Shown here piece after piece: positions 28,888 to 30,671 of a stretch of 30,671 bases of DNA. The notes beneath the pieces are model-generated. The model was given only the letters and a program-made list of their open reading frames with translations, did no database searches and was not told where the DNA came from. The position numbers were made by a program, and so were the translations under genes. The DNA comes from Bacteriovoracaceae bacterium UBA2428 (GTDB taxonomy: Bacteria; Bdellovibrionota; UBA2428): positions 347 to 31,017 of the forward strand of contig DDRA01000151.1 in the NCBI GenBank assembly GCA_002343545.1, in the 5' to 3' direction. Each line of letters begins with the position of its first letter. Within the stretch, counting starts at the first letter, position 1.

Positions 28888-30671
28888 ATGAGTTATTCGC
28901 CGAGCGTCGTCGCCGATCTTTTCAAAGCCGTTCAAGAGAACGCGTCGCCCCGCGCTTGGTCGCAAGGCGTGACGCTGACGCGGGGATCGACCGCGTTCTG
29001 GGTCCTTTCGCAAGACGACGACGAATGCGTCGTGAGTCTCAAGATCCCCGGCTTGCTCATGAGCCCCAAGGTCACGCTCTGGCCTTCGCAATCGGAGTGG
29101 GACTGCGACTGCGAAGGCGCCGAGAACCCCTGCGCGCACGTCGCCGCGACCGTCATCGCCCTGAAGAAAGGGGACCTGAAGGAAGGCGCGGAGGCTCCCG
29201 CCCCGGGCGCGCCCGCGGGCGCTTCGGGATCGGCCTCGCTCGCGCGTTTCCATTACCGCTTCTTGCGCTCCCCGGAAGGACTGCGCTTCGAGCGCTCGGT
29301 GGCGCTCGAGGGTGGAACCCGCAAGCCCTTCGCGGGGCAACTCATGTCCTACCTTTCGGGCGTGCGCGCGGGCCGCGTTTCGGGTCCCGAGATCATGGCG
29401 GCCAAAGAAGACTTCGCGGCCGACCAGGCGCTCGCGGCCTACCGGGGTGAGCCGCTCGACCGCAAACGCTTGGAAGCCCTTTTCTCCGCGCTCAGTTCCG
29501 ACCAAGCGATTTACCTGGACGAAAAAGCCGTCACCATTTCGAGCGCGCGCCTGCTGCTCCAGCACGAGTGCGCCGACGAGGGCGAAGGCTACCGGCTCCG
29601 CCGCATCCGCAATCCCCAAGTCACCGAAGCCTTTCCGCACGGGGTCGTGCTCTGCGGGGACACGCTGCAGCTCGTGCAGCCGGTCTTCTTGACGCCCGAG
29701 GAAAGATCCTGGATCGAGGGAGCGACTTCGTATTTTCCGCCGTCGAAAGAAGGACTCCTCGCCGGCACGATCCTCCCGCGCTTGCGCAAGAAAATCTCGA
29801 TCCGGGTGACGAGCTTGCGTCTGCCGCAGGCGATCGAAATCCCGCCGCGCGTGGAGTTGCGCTTGGAGCGCGATCAGGGGCCGCAAGGCCAAGCGTGCCT
29901 CTCGGTCCTGGCCAACGTCGTCTACGGCGATCCGCCGCTCTGGCAGCTCAACTACGACACGATGGAACTCAACCTCACGCGCGAAAGCGTCGCGAGCGGA
30001 CGCAAGCCGCCCTCGGTGCAGCGAAATCCCGAGCTCGAGCGGCAGCTCATGCGCAAGCTCTCGACGGAACTCCAGCTTCAGCCGGGCCGCCGCGTGCGCT
30101 ACGTCGGCGCGGAAGCCGTGGACTTCGTGCGTAAGGTCGAAGGCCAATGGGACGCCGCGGGCGACGGGCTCGACGCCTACCGCGCGGAATCCCGTGAGCT
30201 CGAAGCCGTCGTCGAAGTCGGCGAGCGGGACGGCTATTCTTTCGGCGTGCACTTCCGCGTGCCGGGGGAGAAGGGCGGCGAGGGCAAGACCGCGAGCTTC
30301 GAGGCCGTCTTCCGCGCTTGGCAGCAGAACTCGAACGAGGTCCCGCTCCTCGATGGCAGCTGGGCCAAGCTGCCATCGGATTGGGTCGCGCGCCACGGCA
30401 AGAAGGTCCGCGACTTTCTCGCGGCGCGTGAAGCGAGCGAGGGCGACAAGGTGCCCCCGCACCGCGTTCCCGAGCTCGCGACCCTTTGCGCGGAGCTTTC
30501 CGAGGGCGGAGCCGGCGCGAGCTTCCCCGACTCCCTGGCGAAATTGCGGACTCGCTTCGAGGACTTCCGCCGCATCGAGGACGCGGAATTGCCGCGGGAC
30601 CTCACCGCGCAGCTCCGCGTCTACCAGCGTCAGGGCGTCAGCTGGCTTTCCTTCCTGCGGGATTCGGGACT
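28888..30671 (+). CDS. SWIM zinc-finger SNF2/SWI-type helicase (3' end outside window)
   Basis: About 594 residues are visible and the frame stays open at the window edge. An N-terminal SWIM finger lies near residues 70-90 (WDCDCEGAENPCAHVAAT, the CxC...CxH pattern). A long helicase-associated region follows, as in bacterial SNF2 proteins of this type. The visible end (LRVYQRQGVSWLSFLRDSG) is the start of the SNF2 ATPase Q-motif region; Walker A and later motifs lie beyond the window. It is probably a DNA-translocating ATPase that remodels protein-DNA complexes. AAGG lies about a dozen bases before the ATG. Divergent from the thiamine operon. Confidence 0.93.
   Translation, partial: MSYSPSVVADLFKAVQENASPRAWSQGVTLTRGSTAFWVLSQDDDECVVSLKIPGLLMSPKVTLWPSQSEWDCDCEGAENPCAHVAATVIALKKGDLKEGAEAPAPGAPAGASGSASLARFHYRFLRSPEGLRFERSVALEGGTRKPFAGQLMSYLSGVRAGRVSGPEIMAAKEDFAADQALAAYRGEPLDRKRLEALFSALSSDQAIYLDEKAVTISSARLLLQHECADEGEGYRLRRIRNPQVTEAFPHGVVLCGDTLQLVQPVFLTPEERSWIEGATSYFPPSKEGLLAGTILPRLRKKISIRVTSLRLPQAIEIPPRVELRLERDQGPQGQACLSVLANVVYGDPPLWQLNYDTMELNLTRESVASGRKPPSVQRNPELERQLMRKLSTELQLQPGRRVRYVGAEAVDFVRKVEGQWDAAGDGLDAYRAESRELEAVVEVGERDGYSFGVHFRVPGEKGGEGKTASFEAVFRAWQQNSNEVPLLDGSWAKLPSDWVARHGKKVRDFLAAREASEGDKVPPHRVPELATLCAELSEGGAGASFPDSLAKLRTRFEDFRRIEDAELPRDLTAQLRVYQRQGVSWLSFLRDSG

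Noticed and set aside
28834..30462. 542-codon leftward open frame opposite the SNF2 gene
   Set aside because: The rightward frame has the SWIM finger and SNF2 start; the leftward frame has no motif.
1..30671. tRNA, rRNA, CRISPR arrays, transposases, defence systems
   Set aside because: Looked for and not seen; no cloverleaf, regularly spaced repeats or transposase/nuclease-effector genes of such systems.

Overview
The window reads as a chromosomal segment of a high-GC, flagellated, free-living Gram-negative bacterium. The evidence is several lipobox lipoproteins, an OmpA-like lipoprotein, a porin, an outer-membrane-type lipocalin, a methyl-accepting chemotaxis protein behind a sigma-28-like promoter, and proteobacterial families (YheU, YqjD/YqjE-like pair, DTW, DinB). 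The mixture of small secreted unknowns with proteobacterial housekeeping genes would suit a Bdellovibrionota/Oligoflexia or deltaproteobacterial-type lineage, but that placement is an inference and not firm. I support 35 protein genes, one TPP riboswitch and several regulatory or structural DNA elements. I see no tRNA, rRNA, CRISPR array, transposase or prophage. No gene-free stretch exceeds 300 bases; the longest is 17535-17780 (a promoter plus a 144-bp inverted-repeat element).

Layout. 1-1570: a PAS histidine kinase (cut by the window edge) divergent from a stand-alone response regulator. 1655-5395: a tiny disordered protein, a luciferase-like flavin oxidoreductase, a secreted protein, a secreted HEXXH metalloprotease with calcium-loop repeats, and an OmpA-like lipoprotein with a strong terminator. 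5474-6225: a coupled YqjE/YqjD-like membrane-protein pair. 6337-9056: a chemoreceptor translationally coupled to a porin. 9145-10304: ElbB and a DUF1428 protein separated by a long inverted repeat. 10398-12805: a divergent regulatory module with an XRE-cupin repressor facing an SDR plus QueA-like operon across a palindromic operator. 12855-16316: a DEAD-box helicase convergent with a tryptophan catabolic pair (tryptophan 2,3-dioxygenase and a kynureninase-like PLP enzyme). 16359-18383: secreted protein, DUF2239, AT-rich structured element, lipoprotein. 18522-19883: yheU and dinB with a palindrome between them. 19893-22117: lipocalin plus dienelactone hydrolase, then a DTW-domain tRNA-modification enzyme. 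22191-24568: metallo-beta-lactamase-fold protein coupled to rsuA, then a secreted protein. 24760-25788: S1/P1 nuclease. 25769-28795: TPP-riboswitch-controlled thiamine salvage operon (ThiM-ThiE fusion, ThiD, TenA). 28888-end: SWIM/SNF2 helicase, cut by the window edge.

Cross-cutting observation: about a dozen genes that begin transcription units have no Shine-Dalgarno sequence. Instead a -10-like hexamer (TAnnnT or a near match) ends exactly 6 bases, occasionally 7-8, before the start codon. Genes in the other class carry AAGGAG/AGGAGG at normal spacing. This argues that leaderless mRNAs are common in this organism and helps settle several start codons, including a GTG start for the metalloprotease.
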